64,000 nt of DNA from Bacillota bacterium (GTDB lineage: Bacteria; Bacillota; Clostridia; Lachnospirales; Lachnospiraceae). The notes under the pieces were generated by a model, which searched no databases, was not told where the DNA came from, and saw nothing but the letters and a program-made list of their open reading frames with translations. The DNA lies in the NCBI GenBank assembly GCA_023386315.1, contig JAEWJZ010000008.1, forward strand, positions 144,348 through 208,347, written 5' to 3'. Positions 18,831 through 27,508 of the stretch are shown here, piece after piece; the first letter of the stretch is position 1; every line of letters starts with the position of its first letter. The position numbers were made by a program, and so were the translations under genes.

Positions 18831-20252
18831 TTATAGCCATTCTGACCATGCAGTTTTTAATCGCCTTACACAATCCGGTATATCTTTCAAGTCAATTTTA
18901 CTGAAACCCAAAAAAACAGTATTGGGCGGACAATCCGCCTTCTCCTGCCAGAACTGCATTGTCGGGTATACTCTGACCCCATACTCCATTGCTTTATTTA
19001 TCAGCTTCTCCTGATCTGTCATTGATGAAAATTCAAGAAGAAAATACTGGCCGCTGCCGTTTCCGGATATTTTCACTCTATCTTTAACATCCGAAAACTC
19101 ATCATTAAATCGCTCCAGCCGTTTCCGGAATACATGGTTTAGCCGCCTGATATGCCGGTCATATTCTCCGGTTTTTATTAAACGGGCTATCGTATATTGA
19201 TTCAGTACAGGGACCGTACTGTTATAATCCCCGAATTTTTCCAGGTATAATTTCAGCAATTGAGGAGGTAAAATCATATACCCCATCCTGATCGAAGGTG
19301 ATAGCGCTTTTGAAAATGTTCCCAGATAAATCACCCGATCCTCTTCATCAATTGATTGAAGGGATGGAATTGGTCTTGCGTAATACCGCAGTTCGCTATC
19401 AAAATCATCTTCTAAAATATAAGCGTTATGATCCTTTACCCACTGTAATAATTCCAAACGTCTCTTAATGGGCATAGTTACACCTGTTGGAAATTGGTGT
19501 GAAGGAGTTGAATATATTACATAATTCTCAGACTGCACTGGCAGCCCGGAAACGACCAGCCCATTTTCATCCGTGGGTACCGTCCTGATATCGAGACCAT
19601 TATTTTTAAAAACCGCCGCTGCTTTGTGGTATCCAGGCTCTTCCATTATTACGCATACTTTTTTATCGTTGAATAAGCTGCACAAATATTCCAGTGATTG
19701 CTGAATCCCGCAAGTAATTATTATCTGATTTTCATTGCACCGTACACCTCTGATGCGCACAAGATAGGAGAGCAGATTTTGTCTTAAATACAATTCCCCC
19801 TGCTGATCCAGATGGGAGGCTAATTTATTTTCGCGGTCCAGCAAATCGAGACATTCTAACATATATTTCCGCCAAAGTGCTTTAGGAAAAAGATCATCCG
19901 TATGACTTCCATTTGTCAGATCATATACAACATCTTTTTTCCTCGGGATTTCATGATCTGAGATTATCTGTCCTGTATACGCACAAAATGACCCTTTGTG
20001 GGTTAGCTTCAATACAGGCAATGAAGTAACTGCATATCCCACTCCCTTCTTCGGCGTAATATATCCTTCCGCTAATAGCTGGCTATATGCGCTGTCAACT
20101 GTATTTCTGCTTACACTTAATGTTTTTGCCAGCCCTCTGCTTCCAGCCAGAATATCCCCTTCTTTCATTATGCCGTTTATTATTTCCTTTTTTAACTGCT
20201 GATAGATTTGCATATACAAAGGTTCTCTGCTTTCTTTCACAACGAAAATCAT
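18831..20252 (-). CDS. MocR/PdxR-type GntR regulator with aminotransferase domain
   Basis: This 473-residue protein fuses a GntR winged helix (about 10-75: EPLYMQIYQQLKKEIING, AKTLSVSRNTVDSAYSQLLAEGYI) to a class I PLP aminotransferase-like domain (about 115-470). PLP-lysine context is visible in YLGTFSKALSPSIRMGYMILP. Family members (GabR, PdxR, PtsJ) sense PLP or amino acids and control a neighbouring gene. GAGGAGGGTTT precedes the ATG. The gene is divergent from an EamA transporter with repeated AGTGGCAC-type sites between, so it likely controls that transporter and itself. Confidence 0.9.
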   Translation of the reverse strand: MIFVVKESREPLYMQIYQQLKKEIINGIMKEGDILAGSRGLAKTLSVSRNTVDSAYSQLLAEGYITPKKGVGYAVTSLPVLKLTHKGSFCAYTGQIISDHEIPRKKDVVYDLTNGSHTDDLFPKALWRKYMLECLDLLDRENKLASHLDQQGELYLRQNLLSYLVRIRGVRCNENQIIITCGIQQSLEYLCSLFNDKKVCVIMEEPGYHKAAAVFKNNGLDIRTVPTDENGLVVSGLPVQSENYVIYSTPSHQFPTGVTMPIKRRLELLQWVKDHNAYILEDDFDSELRYYARPIPSLQSIDEEDRVIYLGTFSKALSPSIRMGYMILPPQLLKLYLEKFGDYNSTVPVLNQYTIARLIKTGEYDRHIRRLNHVFRKRLERFNDEFSDVKDRVKISGNGSGQYFLLEFSSMTDQEKLINKAMEYGVRVYPTMQFWQEKADCPPNTVFLGFSKIDLKDIPDCVRRLKTAWSEWL

Positions 20253-20266
20253 AAACCCTCCTCATT

Positions 20267-20319
20267 AGTGGCACCATTATTTTATGTTTTAGTGGCACTT
20301 TTAATAGTACCATTATTGG
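20267..20319. promoter_or_regulatory. Repeated AGTRSCAC-type sites between mocR-like and eamA-like genes
   Basis: AGTGGCACCATTATT (20267-20281), AGTGGCAC (20291-20298) and AGTACCATTATTGG (20306-20319) are close direct repeats in the 104-bp divergent gap. Multiple direct repeats are the usual target of MocR-type regulators. Confidence 0.6.
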
Positions 20320-20356
20320 TATATCATAAGTTAAAAATGAACAAAGGAGAACTATC

Positions 20357-21232
20357 ATGGACATAAGTATCAGACACAATAAAACAAAGGATATTCTATT
20401 GGAGCTTATTGCAGTAGCATTCCTGGCTACTGGCGGAATATTTGTAAAATACAGTGCATTGTCTCCAATCAATACAGGATTTTACCGTGTACTGTTTTCC
20501 CTGCCGATTCTGTATCCACTCGCTTATAAAAACCTGAAGCGGCTAAAACTGAAGGATATAATCATCTTATTTTTAGCGGGAGTCTTCCTTGCGGGAGATA
20601 TATCACTTTGGAATTTATCATTCAGCTATACTTCGGTAGCAAATGCTAATTTGCTGACAAACTTAACTCCGTTCACAGTCATTCCTGTATCCTTCTTTCT
20701 TTTCAAAGAAAAGATACCCAAATTTTTCTTCGCGGGAGCTGTAATAACACTTTTGGGAGTATTCATTTTAATTGGCGGAAAAATCAATCCCAGTACTTCC
20801 AATTATTTTGGTAATTTTTTAGCATTTTGCGCCTCATTTTTCTACGCAAGCTTTCTGCTGATATCTTACAGGCTGCGGGACAGAATTGAGAGCAGTGTCA
20901 TAATGTTTGTGAGCGGATTTGGAAGTGTCACAGCTTTATTCATTTCTTCTGCGCTGATTGAGGGATTTCAGGTTCCAAATGGTATAAACGAGCTCTGGCC
21001 ATTGTTAGGTTTAACACTTTGCTTACAGGTAATAGGACATAACCTTCTTGCACATTGCCAGGGAAAAATTAATGTGAATTTGTCATCTATTATTTGTCTT
21101 TCACAACCGGCGATTGCATCCGTCTATTCGTTCCTTTTGTTTTCAGAAATAATATCACCAAAAGAAATTGCTGGAATTATTATAGTAGTGGCAGGTGTTT
21201 ATCTTGTAAAAGCACAATACCATACAAGTTAA
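20357..21232 (+). CDS. EamA/DMT family transporter
   Basis: This 291-residue integral membrane protein has about ten hydrophobic helices arranged as two EamA repeats, the first opening ELIAVAFLATGGIFVKYSAL and the second LAFCASFFYASFLLISYR. EamA transporters export metabolites or import vitamins. AAAGGAGAACTATC precedes the ATG. Paired divergently with a MocR-type regulator, a PLP-related compound or an amino acid is a plausible substrate; the sequence does not prove it. Confidence 0.87.
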   Translation: MDISIRHNKTKDILLELIAVAFLATGGIFVKYSALSPINTGFYRVLFSLPILYPLAYKNLKRLKLKDIIILFLAGVFLAGDISLWNLSFSYTSVANANLLTNLTPFTVIPVSFFLFKEKIPKFFFAGAVITLLGVFILIGGKINPSTSNYFGNFLAFCASFFYASFLLISYRLRDRIESSVIMFVSGFGSVTALFISSALIEGFQVPNGINELWPLLGLTLCLQVIGHNLLAHCQGKINVNLSSIICLSQPAIASVYSFLLFSEIISPKEIAGIIIVVAGVYLVKAQYHTS

Positions 21233-21322
21233 GCGGCTGCAACATCTAATGAGACAATTATTTCCGATGACAAATCCTTCAACTTCTTGCCAGTTTGTTT
21301 ATAAACTATGCCAAGATGAAGA

Positions 21323-22015
21323 TTAGCCAAGAATAGCATTTATTATAGACGCGATGTGTATTTGCATTGTATCCAGGCACGGGACAGAACTCACTTCATC
21401 ATTTAAAATCAAAGGTAATTCTGTACAACCCAAAATTACAGCCTGAATATTATCTTCATCTTTCATCTGCATAATTATTTTTTGAAAGCTCTTTCGTGTT
21501 TCTTCTTTCACTATACCAAGTTCCAACTCCTTTGTAATTTTTTCGTTAATAAATTCCATTGATAAACTTGATGGAACCACAATCTCTATATTCTTCTCAT
21601 AAAAAGGTTTTTTATAAAAATCTCCCGTCATTGTAAAAATGGTTCCAAGTAGACCTATTTTTTTTAATCCTCTATGTTCAGCCTCTTGACAGGTCGCCTC
21701 AATAATACTGATTAGAGGTATGGATGTTTGTTCTTTAAGCCTGTCGAATACGATATGCGGTGTATTTGCTGATAAAGCAGCTATTTCTGCTCCGCTACGC
21801 TCCAAATTATTGATTGCTTCCAGAAGATAATTGGTCAATTCTTCGTGCCTATTTTCTCTGCATAATTTCAAAACTTCAAAAACATTAACACTTTCAATTG
21901 TTAAATGAGGAAAATAGTCCTTCCCCACTCTTTGTTTAATACCATAAACAATATCGCGGTAATAGGGAATGGTAGACTCCGGTCCCATGCCACCTATCAA
22001 ACCTAATTTTTTCAC
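21323..22015 (-). CDS. Aspartate/glutamate racemase family protein with Ala at first Cys site
   Basis: The 230 residues match the Asp/Glu racemase fold: GLIGGMGPESTIPYYRDIV at the start, ALSANTPHIVFDRL in the middle and LGCTELPLIL near the end. Racemases of this family use two cysteines, one in a CNT motif and one in GCTE. Here the first is Ala (SANT) and only the second Cys remains, so two-base racemisation is doubtful; one-Cys members are known (YgeA has Thr). The start is a GTG at 22015 after AGGAGGAATATT. Its paralogue is at 24197-24928. Confidence 0.82.
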   Translation of the reverse strand: MKKLGLIGGMGPESTIPYYRDIVYGIKQRVGKDYFPHLTIESVNVFEVLKLCRENRHEELTNYLLEAINNLERSGAEIAALSANTPHIVFDRLKEQTSIPLISIIEATCQEAEHRGLKKIGLLGTIFTMTGDFYKKPFYEKNIEIVVPSSLSMEFINEKITKELELGIVKEETRKSFQKIIMQMKDEDNIQAVILGCTELPLILNDEVSSVPCLDTMQIHIASIINAILG

Positions 22016-22055
22016 AATATTCCTCCTGCCATCTGAATTAATTCATATTATTTAT

Positions 22056-22643
22056 TTAAAAATTTAACCCTAACTTATATGCAGTATTAAGATGCTCTGC
22101 CATCCGTTCCTTTCGTTGCTCCTCATCCCAATGGGTAGTACCATCAAATATAATCATTTCTTTCTCAAGTGCTCTGTTTCTGATCCTATCTCCCATCATT
22201 ACAGTTCTCATAGCATTAGACTCCCCTGTTTCCTCAAGAGATTCCATTGTTTTTCCGGCACTTAAGATAAATAATGCCTTCTTAAGTACTTTCATTTGGG
22301 GATTCGGATTATATGCAAAACCGCTCGTCCATATCCGGTCAAACCACCCTACTAATTTTGCAGGAGCCTCTGTCCAAAAAACAGGATATATGAATACGAT
22401 TGCATCAGATTCCTGAATTTTTCGCTGTTCTTCAATAACATCGTCAGCTACTGGGATATCCGTTCTGTAATAAGCTTCTCTTTCATATTCGTCTTCTGAC
22501 ATCTCATCATTAAAATTCATCTCATATAAATCAGAGACAACAAATTCATGATTTGCGTCATTTAATCCCTTTAAAAACTCCTGCTTAACATCATAAGTAA
22601 AGCTTTTCCTACTTGGATGGCAGTACACGACAAACACTCTCAT
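22056..22643 (-). CDS. NAD(P)H-dependent oxidoreductase of flavodoxin fold (NQO1/MdaB type)
   Basis: In 195 residues the flavodoxin-like features are VYCHPSRKSFTYDV (FMN phosphate loop, 5-18), a central DAIVFIYPVFWTEAPAKLVGWFDR block that is diagnostic of NQO1/MdaB/KefF-type quinone or azo reductases, and WDEEQRKERMAEHL at the end. These enzymes reduce quinones with NAD(P)H. GGAGGACAAAACT precedes the ATG. Confidence 0.85.
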   Translation of the reverse strand: MRVFVVYCHPSRKSFTYDVKQEFLKGLNDANHEFVVSDLYEMNFNDEMSEDEYEREAYYRTDIPVADDVIEEQRKIQESDAIVFIYPVFWTEAPAKLVGWFDRIWTSGFAYNPNPQMKVLKKALFILSAGKTMESLEETGESNAMRTVMMGDRIRNRALEKEMIIFDGTTHWDEEQRKERMAEHLNTAYKLGLNF

Positions 22644-22689
22644 AGTTTTGTCCTCCGCTCTATTAAAGAGAATTTCACTGTTCTTCCCA

Positions 22690-22944
22690 TTATTTCTTTT
22701 TATGAGCTGTAATTACTGTAAAATTATTTGCGTTAATAGTTAAAATACAGCCGCCAACATCCACATACCAATTCTTTCCTTTTCTGCTTATACTGTCTGC
22801 ATTTTTAACACAATTTTTACTCCATGCAATTAAATCCGGCGTGTCCAGACTCAGATTCATCCTGATCCTCTGAGCACCCAATTCTGTTGTATTTATTTTA
22901 TCAAGATTTTTTATTAAATCAATTTCCACAGAGTCAATTTTCAT
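22690..22944 (-). CDS. Small protein resembling DUF3781
   Basis: The 84 residues contain LIKNLDKINTTELGAQRIRMNL, a mid-region DLIAWSKNCV and the tail GKNWYVDVGGCILTINANN then TVITAHK, the pattern I know from DUF3781 proteins of unknown function. It is soluble and has no catalytic motif that I can see. It shares direction with the methyltransferase gene upstream. Confidence 0.65.
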   Translation of the reverse strand: MKIDSVEIDLIKNLDKINTTELGAQRIRMNLSLDTPDLIAWSKNCVKNADSISRKGKNWYVDVGGCILTINANNFTVITAHKKK

Positions 22945-23025
22945 CTCATAACTCCCACGTATTAAAATTTATATTATTTGGTTCCAAATGAAATTAATAA
23001 TGATCTTGCATTAAATGCAGAGATA

Positions 23026-23778
23026 TTATAGTTTAGTTGCTTTAATTATAAAGGAAAGGGGTATTACCTTTGCACGGCTGGGGGCATAATAACTTTCAGA
23101 AAACTCATACTCCTGTTCTAATACGTCCTGACTGGTTTCTTCGATTATCCTTTCAATTTTAAAGCCTTCCTCCGCTAATGTATTAATCCACGTAGACATC
23201 TTTCGGTTTTGAATAGTAACGGGGTTACCGCGCAGTTCAAAAGTAACCATTTCGTCTGTAATATAGCTGCAGCCTTCCAGTAAGAGTTTGTTATCCCTTG
23301 CCGTCACACAATGCATCAGCGGGTGATCCCATGAAAAAATCAGAGTGCCGCCTTGTTTGATGCAATCTGTAATATTATGGATTGTTTTAGGTAAATCTAC
23401 AGTCCACCCTAATGCGTATATTGAATATATGACATCAAAATACTTCTTGGGCATCTCCCCCATTTCCTCCATAGGAGAAACGGACAATATTGCTTTATAA
23501 CTGTTTTGAGCCAAATATCTATCTGCATTTTCAATCTGCCTTGAAGAAATATCAACTCCCCATAGTTCTGATGCGCCGTTGTCACCACACCATTTCAGAG
23601 AATGACCGCTGCCGCAGCCAATATCCAACACCTTTTTGCAGCTAAGGTCAGGAAACAGCTTTAATTCTGTTTCTGTAGGTGCAAGGCAGCCATATACCGG
23701 CAAAGCTGTTGATCCAAACCATGTATCAGCCATGGTATCCCAGCTTTGCCGGTTTTGGATCATTACTTTTTTATTCAT
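23026..23778 (-). CDS. Class I SAM-dependent methyltransferase
   Basis: This 250-residue protein has the Rossmann methyltransferase motifs: motif I VLDIGCGSGHSLKW (about 52-65), an acidic end of strand 2 (LWGVDISSRQIENA) and motif IV DVIYSIYALGWT. Substrate unknown. The ATG at 23778 is chosen because GGAGGCATATTAC precedes it; an in-frame ATG at 23793 overlaps that site. Confidence 0.85.
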   Translation of the reverse strand: MNKKVMIQNRQSWDTMADTWFGSTALPVYGCLAPTETELKLFPDLSCKKVLDIGCGSGHSLKWCGDNGASELWGVDISSRQIENADRYLAQNSYKAILSVSPMEEMGEMPKKYFDVIYSIYALGWTVDLPKTIHNITDCIKQGGTLIFSWDHPLMHCVTARDNKLLLEGCSYITDEMVTFELRGNPVTIQNRKMSTWINTLAEEGFKIERIIEETSQDVLEQEYEFSESYYAPSRAKVIPLSFIIKATKL

Positions 23779-23818
23779 GTAATATGCCTCCATCTGCTAT
23801 AAAAATCAATTCAATATA

Positions 23819-24183
23819 TCACATTTTAAGTATATCTATATCATATTCCATCCTTTTTGCAGTAGCAATCGCAACTTCTTTTCCAACAAGCCGGATAAGC
23901 AGATAAAAAGACATATTAATTCCGGCAGAAATACCACCAGATGTAATGATAGTGTTTTCATCAACAAATTTAACCCCTCGTTGAATTTTTACTTTGCTAT
24001 ATTCTCTTTCCAGCCTGCTTATATCCATCCAGTGCGTAGTTGCACGTTTCCCATCTAATATGCCAGCCTCAGCCAGCAAAAATGAACCAGTACATACAGA
24101 TGCAATAATATGGCAAATGGCCCAGCAAAATCCAGCAATTCAACCTCATTGAAAAGTAATATTCCGACGTTCCAATTCTTCAT
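23819..24183 (-). pseudogene. DJ-1/PfpI family gene with internal deletion and frameshift
   Basis: From an ATG at 24183 the minus strand reads MKNWNVGILLFNEVELLDFA then GPF, the usual start of a DJ-1/PfpI (GATase1-like) protein, then shifts frame. In another frame it continues IIASVCTGSFLLAEAGILDG and runs through TTHWMD to a stop at 23819, the usual second half with the Cys nucleophile elbow (SVCTGS). About 60-80 residues of the middle are gone and the join is out of frame near 24115-24125. A GAAAGGGTAAAAGCC site still precedes the ATG. The remnant is not expected to work. Confidence 0.82.
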
Positions 24184-24196
24184 GGCTTTTACCCTT

Positions 24197-24928
24197 TCAA
24201 TGGTTCCTTGAAAGATGTGTCTGCTGATCTTCCCAGTCTTCTTTCATGGCATATTCAGCGGCCGCATCAGCATGTATTAGCGCAGTATCATATACAGGCA
24301 GTGAGCTATCTTCTTGTCTCACAAGTAATCCAATCTCTGTACATCCAAGTATAACCCCTTCTGCTCCCTGTTGTTTCAGTTTTGTTATGACTTTACTAAA
24401 ATATTTACGAGAAGTATCCCTAATTTCTCCGATGATTAATTCCTTATTGATGATTTGATGAATATTATCTATATCCTCAGCTTCCGGGATCATTACTTTG
24501 ATTCCACGATTTATAAGTACATCTTTATAGAAATCTTTCTCCATCGTAAATCGAGTCCCCAGTAACGCCACCTTTTTAATATCATCTTCTAATAATTTAT
24601 CCGCAGTTACTTCAGCAATATGTAAAAATGGTATATGAATTGCTTTTTGTATCCCTGGTGCTGCAATGTGCATTGTGTTAGTTGCAAGAATTATTAAATC
24701 AGCACCTGCGTTTTCAAGAGTTAACGCTGCTTCACTTAAAATATCACCTGCAAGTTCCCAGTTTCCAGTTTTATGTACTTCTTTTATTTCTTGATATTGA
24801 ACATTATATAGGATGCATTTAGCACTGAAATATTCACCTAATTTTTTATTTGTATATCTGTTTAATTCAAGATAATAAGTAGCTGTCGATTCCCAACTCA
24901 TTCCACCAATAATCCCAATGGTTTTCAT
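24197..24928 (-). CDS. Aspartate/glutamate racemase family protein (YgeA/RacX-like)
   Basis: This 243-residue relative of the 21323 protein opens GIIGGMSWESTATYYLELNR, the amino-acid racemase signature, and has ILATNTMHIAAPGI and LGCTEIGLLV. The first catalytic position is Thr (TNT) and the second Cys (GCTE), the one-Cys arrangement found in E. coli YgeA, a broad amino-acid racemase. GAGGAATTCTT precedes the ATG. Together with the paralogue this suggests D-amino-acid chemistry in the strip, though substrates are not known. Confidence 0.85.
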   Translation of the reverse strand: MKTIGIIGGMSWESTATYYLELNRYTNKKLGEYFSAKCILYNVQYQEIKEVHKTGNWELAGDILSEAALTLENAGADLIILATNTMHIAAPGIQKAIHIPFLHIAEVTADKLLEDDIKKVALLGTRFTMEKDFYKDVLINRGIKVMIPEAEDIDNIHQIINKELIIGEIRDTSRKYFSKVITKLKQQGAEGVILGCTEIGLLVRQEDSSLPVYDTALIHADAAAEYAMKEDWEDQQTHLSRNH

Positions 24929-24998
24929 AAGAATTCCTCCATTTTTAATATATATTCTATTTTATAATATTCTGGCTATTTATTCTCATATTAAGACT

Positions 24999-25523
24999 TC
25001 ATAAATACAAATCCATAAGAATCTCATCGTAATATTTACCATCGATTTTAAAGAAGTTTTTATGCCTGCCTATTTCATTGAAACCCATTTTTTTATAAAG
25101 ATTTACTGCAGCTAAATTATCATCTTTGACGCCTAAATGCAGTATCTCTGTCTGACCATTTCTTTTAGCAAAAGAAATCATTGTCTGCATCAGGTGTGTT
25201 CCTATACCTAAACCCCAATACTTCTTTTTAACTGAAACGGCAAGATCCCCCTGATGAGATATCCTTTCTTTTGGTGAGGTCATTATACTGCCTACGCATA
25301 CTATTTCATTTTCAATTCTCCCTACTAACAGAGCCGAAACATTAGAATCCAGCAAGTTTCCTATGAAATCTTCTTCTGCTTCTACCGACATATGAAAACC
25401 ATTTGCTCCAAACAACAAATTATCACTCTCTCCACCCACAATATTAAGAAATTCAATCATTTCAGCTGCATCAGCTTTGATAGCCTTATTTATTTGTAAT
25501 ACCATATCATTCTTCAACTGCAT
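24999..25523 (-). CDS. GNAT family N-acetyltransferase
   Basis: In about 174 residues motif A is DLAVSVKKKYWGLGIGTHLMQTMI with loop GLGIGT, and the end has LAAVNLYKKMGFNEIGRH. The start is uncertain: ATG 25523 has GGGGGAATACT before it, ATG 25505 overlaps the stop of the DsbA-family gene as TGATATG. Either way the two genes are translationally coupled. Confidence 0.83.
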   Translation of the reverse strand: MQLKNDMVLQINKAIKADAAEMIEFLNIVGGESDNLLFGANGFHMSVEAEEDFIGNLLDSNVSALLVGRIENEIVCVGSIMTSPKERISHQGDLAVSVKKKYWGLGIGTHLMQTMISFAKRNGQTEILHLGVKDDNLAAVNLYKKMGFNEIGRHKNFFKIDGKYYDEILMDLYL

Positions 25524-26028
25524 AGTATTCCCCCTTATCAATCATATACCGAATCTGCTCTTTGGTAATGCCCACATTTTCAACTGCATCAAACTTTAAA
25601 GCACCCATTCTATATGCAGGGACTACCCAGACGCCAGAATGTTCAAACGCAAGTTCATTGGATCCTGCAAGTTTTTCAAGGTAAGTTCCCTGCTGAATCG
25701 ACTGTTTAAAGTTATTAACATCAACCATATCGCTGACATAATTGCTGAGAGCATCCATATCCTCAATATTAACATGATCTTTAAAGATTGCCTGGTACAT
25801 ACGGTCATGGTAATCCAAAATGTTAACTCCATGATCAAGTGCATAAAAATATCCCTGTATGCACAAATCACTATGAGGGCCATATCGGTCTGGTCTGGGG
25901 TGGGATTCACAGGGATGCCAGACTATAGGCAGGTCCGGATATTCTGGCATAAGTTCCTTTAAATAGTTATGTGCTCTCAGGCAAAACGGGCAGATATAAT
26001 CAAAAAAGACATGTAATTCATTTTTCAT
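25507..26028 (-). CDS. DsbA-family (FrnE-like) thioredoxin-fold oxidoreductase
   Basis: The 173-residue cytoplasmic protein begins VFFDYICPFCLRAHNYLKEL, with the redox pair CPFC at about 14-17, followed by a helical insert and a thioredoxin-type end with GVWVVPAYRMGALKF (cis-Pro region VVPA). FrnE-like proteins are usually over 200 residues, so this is a short member. GAGGTGACTAACG precedes the ATG. The function is probably thiol-disulfide exchange on a small or protein substrate. Confidence 0.78.
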   Translation of the reverse strand: MKNELHVFFDYICPFCLRAHNYLKELMPEYPDLPIVWHPCESHPRPDRYGPHSDLCIQGYFYALDHGVNILDYHDRMYQAIFKDHVNIEDMDALSNYVSDMVDVNNFKQSIQQGTYLEKLAGSNELAFEHSGVWVVPAYRMGALKFDAVENVGITKEQIRYMIDKGEYYAVEE

Positions 26029-26049
26029 CGTTAGTCACCTCACTAATTT

Positions 26050-26499
26050 CTAATAATCCTGTAAATGAAACCGATAGATACATTTTTCTGTTTCACCAAC
26101 TTTTCTCATATCATTATCATCCGGTATCTGTACAATTTTTTCTAATGTTCCGCCTGCATACTCACAGGTCTTCCTTGAAGCATGGTTATCGGGATTGCAG
26201 GTGATAATAAGGTAATCCATCTTATGTTTTTTAGCCAACTGAAAAAGTAAAAGACAGGCTTTCCCGGCATAATGAGATCCACGATATTTTTTATCTATGT
26301 GGTATCCAATATTGCCGCCATAGTACACATTTTTGTTATGTCCGATTCTTAAATCACAACCGCCAACTTCTTCTCCCTGCCTATCATATATCGCAAAATG
26401 ATATGTCGGAAGCCATTCTTTATGGATATTGCCGACAGTTGTTTTTATTAACTTGAGAGATATTTCGTCACTTTTTAAAAAGCCTGTATTCATAAACAT
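26050..26499 (-). CDS. GNAT family N-acetyltransferase (RimJ/RimL-like)
   Basis: This 149-residue protein has NIGYHIDKKYRGSHYAGKACLLLFQLA (loop GSHYAG) and ITCNPDNHASRKTCEYAGGTLE, the pattern of RimJ/RimL-like ribosomal-protein or antibiotic acetyltransferases. Its start overlaps the end of the broken phosphatase gene at 26490-26712. Confidence 0.82.
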   Translation of the reverse strand: MFMNTGFLKSDEISLKLIKTTVGNIHKEWLPTYHFAIYDRQGEEVGGCDLRIGHNKNVYYGGNIGYHIDKKYRGSHYAGKACLLLFQLAKKHKMDYLIITCNPDNHASRKTCEYAGGTLEKIVQIPDDNDMRKVGETEKCIYRFHLQDY

Positions 26500-26712
26500 A
26501 ATATGCTTCTCCGAACCTCTATTTTTTCAATTCCCGTAAGTTTTCCATTGTCAAATGTAAATTTCACAATCCATGGCATTAGATGCCGAATCTGCTGAAA
26601 TTCTGCAAATCCAAAGGTTGGATCGTAGTAATGGATAACTCAGCGGCCGCTCCGCATCAGAATGATTTGTATAATCTGGTTCAGCATGCCGAATAAAATA
26701 TACCGTTGTCAT
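26490..26712 (-). pseudogene. Histidine phosphatase (phosphoglycerate mutase-like) gene with internal deletion
   Basis: A start at 26712 with CAGGAGACAGTCAT before it encodes MTTVYFIRHAEPDYTNHSDA then ERPLS, the RHG-type catalytic motif of histidine phosphatases. After the SYPLL region the frame changes, and a second frame gives HYYDPTFGFAEFQQIRHLMP and a C-terminal strand ending near 26490. The middle of the enzyme, including the second catalytic His, is gone. The same kind of internal loss is seen in the DJ-1 gene 2.5 kb away. Confidence 0.78.
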
Positions 26713-26731
26713 ATGACTGTCTCCTGATTCC

Positions 26732-27499
26732 CTACCTATTCATTTCAGCAATAAAGCTGTTCTCTCGTGCCGTAACCTGCACCCAGGCAGGCCGAAACCC
26801 ACTTTTTATCGCATTCCGCGCAGACTTCACATTTGACCATGCACAGCAATAAAATGGGACTATCCCTCTTTCCAATATTTCTATCGCAAGCCTGCTTGTG
26901 AGACTGGAAGCAATTCCCTGCCTTCTATATTCTGGCAGCACATCAATACCGATCTGCCACATGGTATCACAATCAGCAGACCCTCCCGCAAGTCCAATCA
27001 GTTTCCCATTGTCAAATGCGCCTACTGCCAGGTAGTCTGACTCTTTTCTTTTTTCACATAGAGCATTGCTCCATTCCGGCAGATAATATTCTGCAAAATA
27101 CTCCGGCGCCATGACTCTTATTTCATATTGGCAGGAGAGCGGTTTTAATGCTTCCATATCTGGTAAAAAATACTCTGCCATAAAACAGACATTCAGATTA
27201 AACGGCTTTAGTTTTTCTATCAATTTATGTAGATTTGGTGTCTCAAAACAATGGGCAACCGGATATTTTGCTATATAACCCTCTACTGTCTTTTTTAATT
27301 CTCCCGAAACAGATGCAACAATGTTATTGCCATAGGATGTTAAATCACAGAAGAAGGGGAGATTTAAATATATTCTGGCTTTGGGATTTTTTACAGAGAG
27401 TACAACCTTATTCTCATTCCTGCTAAAATCCTCCATACAGCAATTACTGTCAATTGCAGATTGCCGCATTGCAATCTCAAGGATTTCTTTATTGTTCAT
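26732..27499 (-). CDS. GNAT family N-acetyltransferase with long N-terminal domain
   Basis: In 255 residues the acetyltransferase lies in the C-terminal half: MWQIGIDVLPEYRRQGIASSLTSRLA (loop RRQGIA) and CCAWSNVKSARNAIKSGFRP. The first 130 residues form a separate domain with no clear catalytic motif (SVKNPKARIYLNLPFFCDLT). AGGGGGTATT precedes the ATG. Substrate unknown. Confidence 0.82.
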   Translation of the reverse strand: MNNKEILEIAMRQSAIDSNCCMEDFSRNENKVVLSVKNPKARIYLNLPFFCDLTSYGNNIVASVSGELKKTVEGYIAKYPVAHCFETPNLHKLIEKLKPFNLNVCFMAEYFLPDMEALKPLSCQYEIRVMAPEYFAEYYLPEWSNALCEKRKESDYLAVGAFDNGKLIGLAGGSADCDTMWQIGIDVLPEYRRQGIASSLTSRLAIEILERGIVPFYCCAWSNVKSARNAIKSGFRPAWVQVTARENSFIAEMNR

Positions 27500-27508
27500 A
27501 ATACCCCC

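Noticed and set aside
25639..25962. 107-residue plus-strand frame opposite the DsbA-family gene
   Set aside because: Antisense shadow; the minus strand has the CPFC motif and ribosome site.
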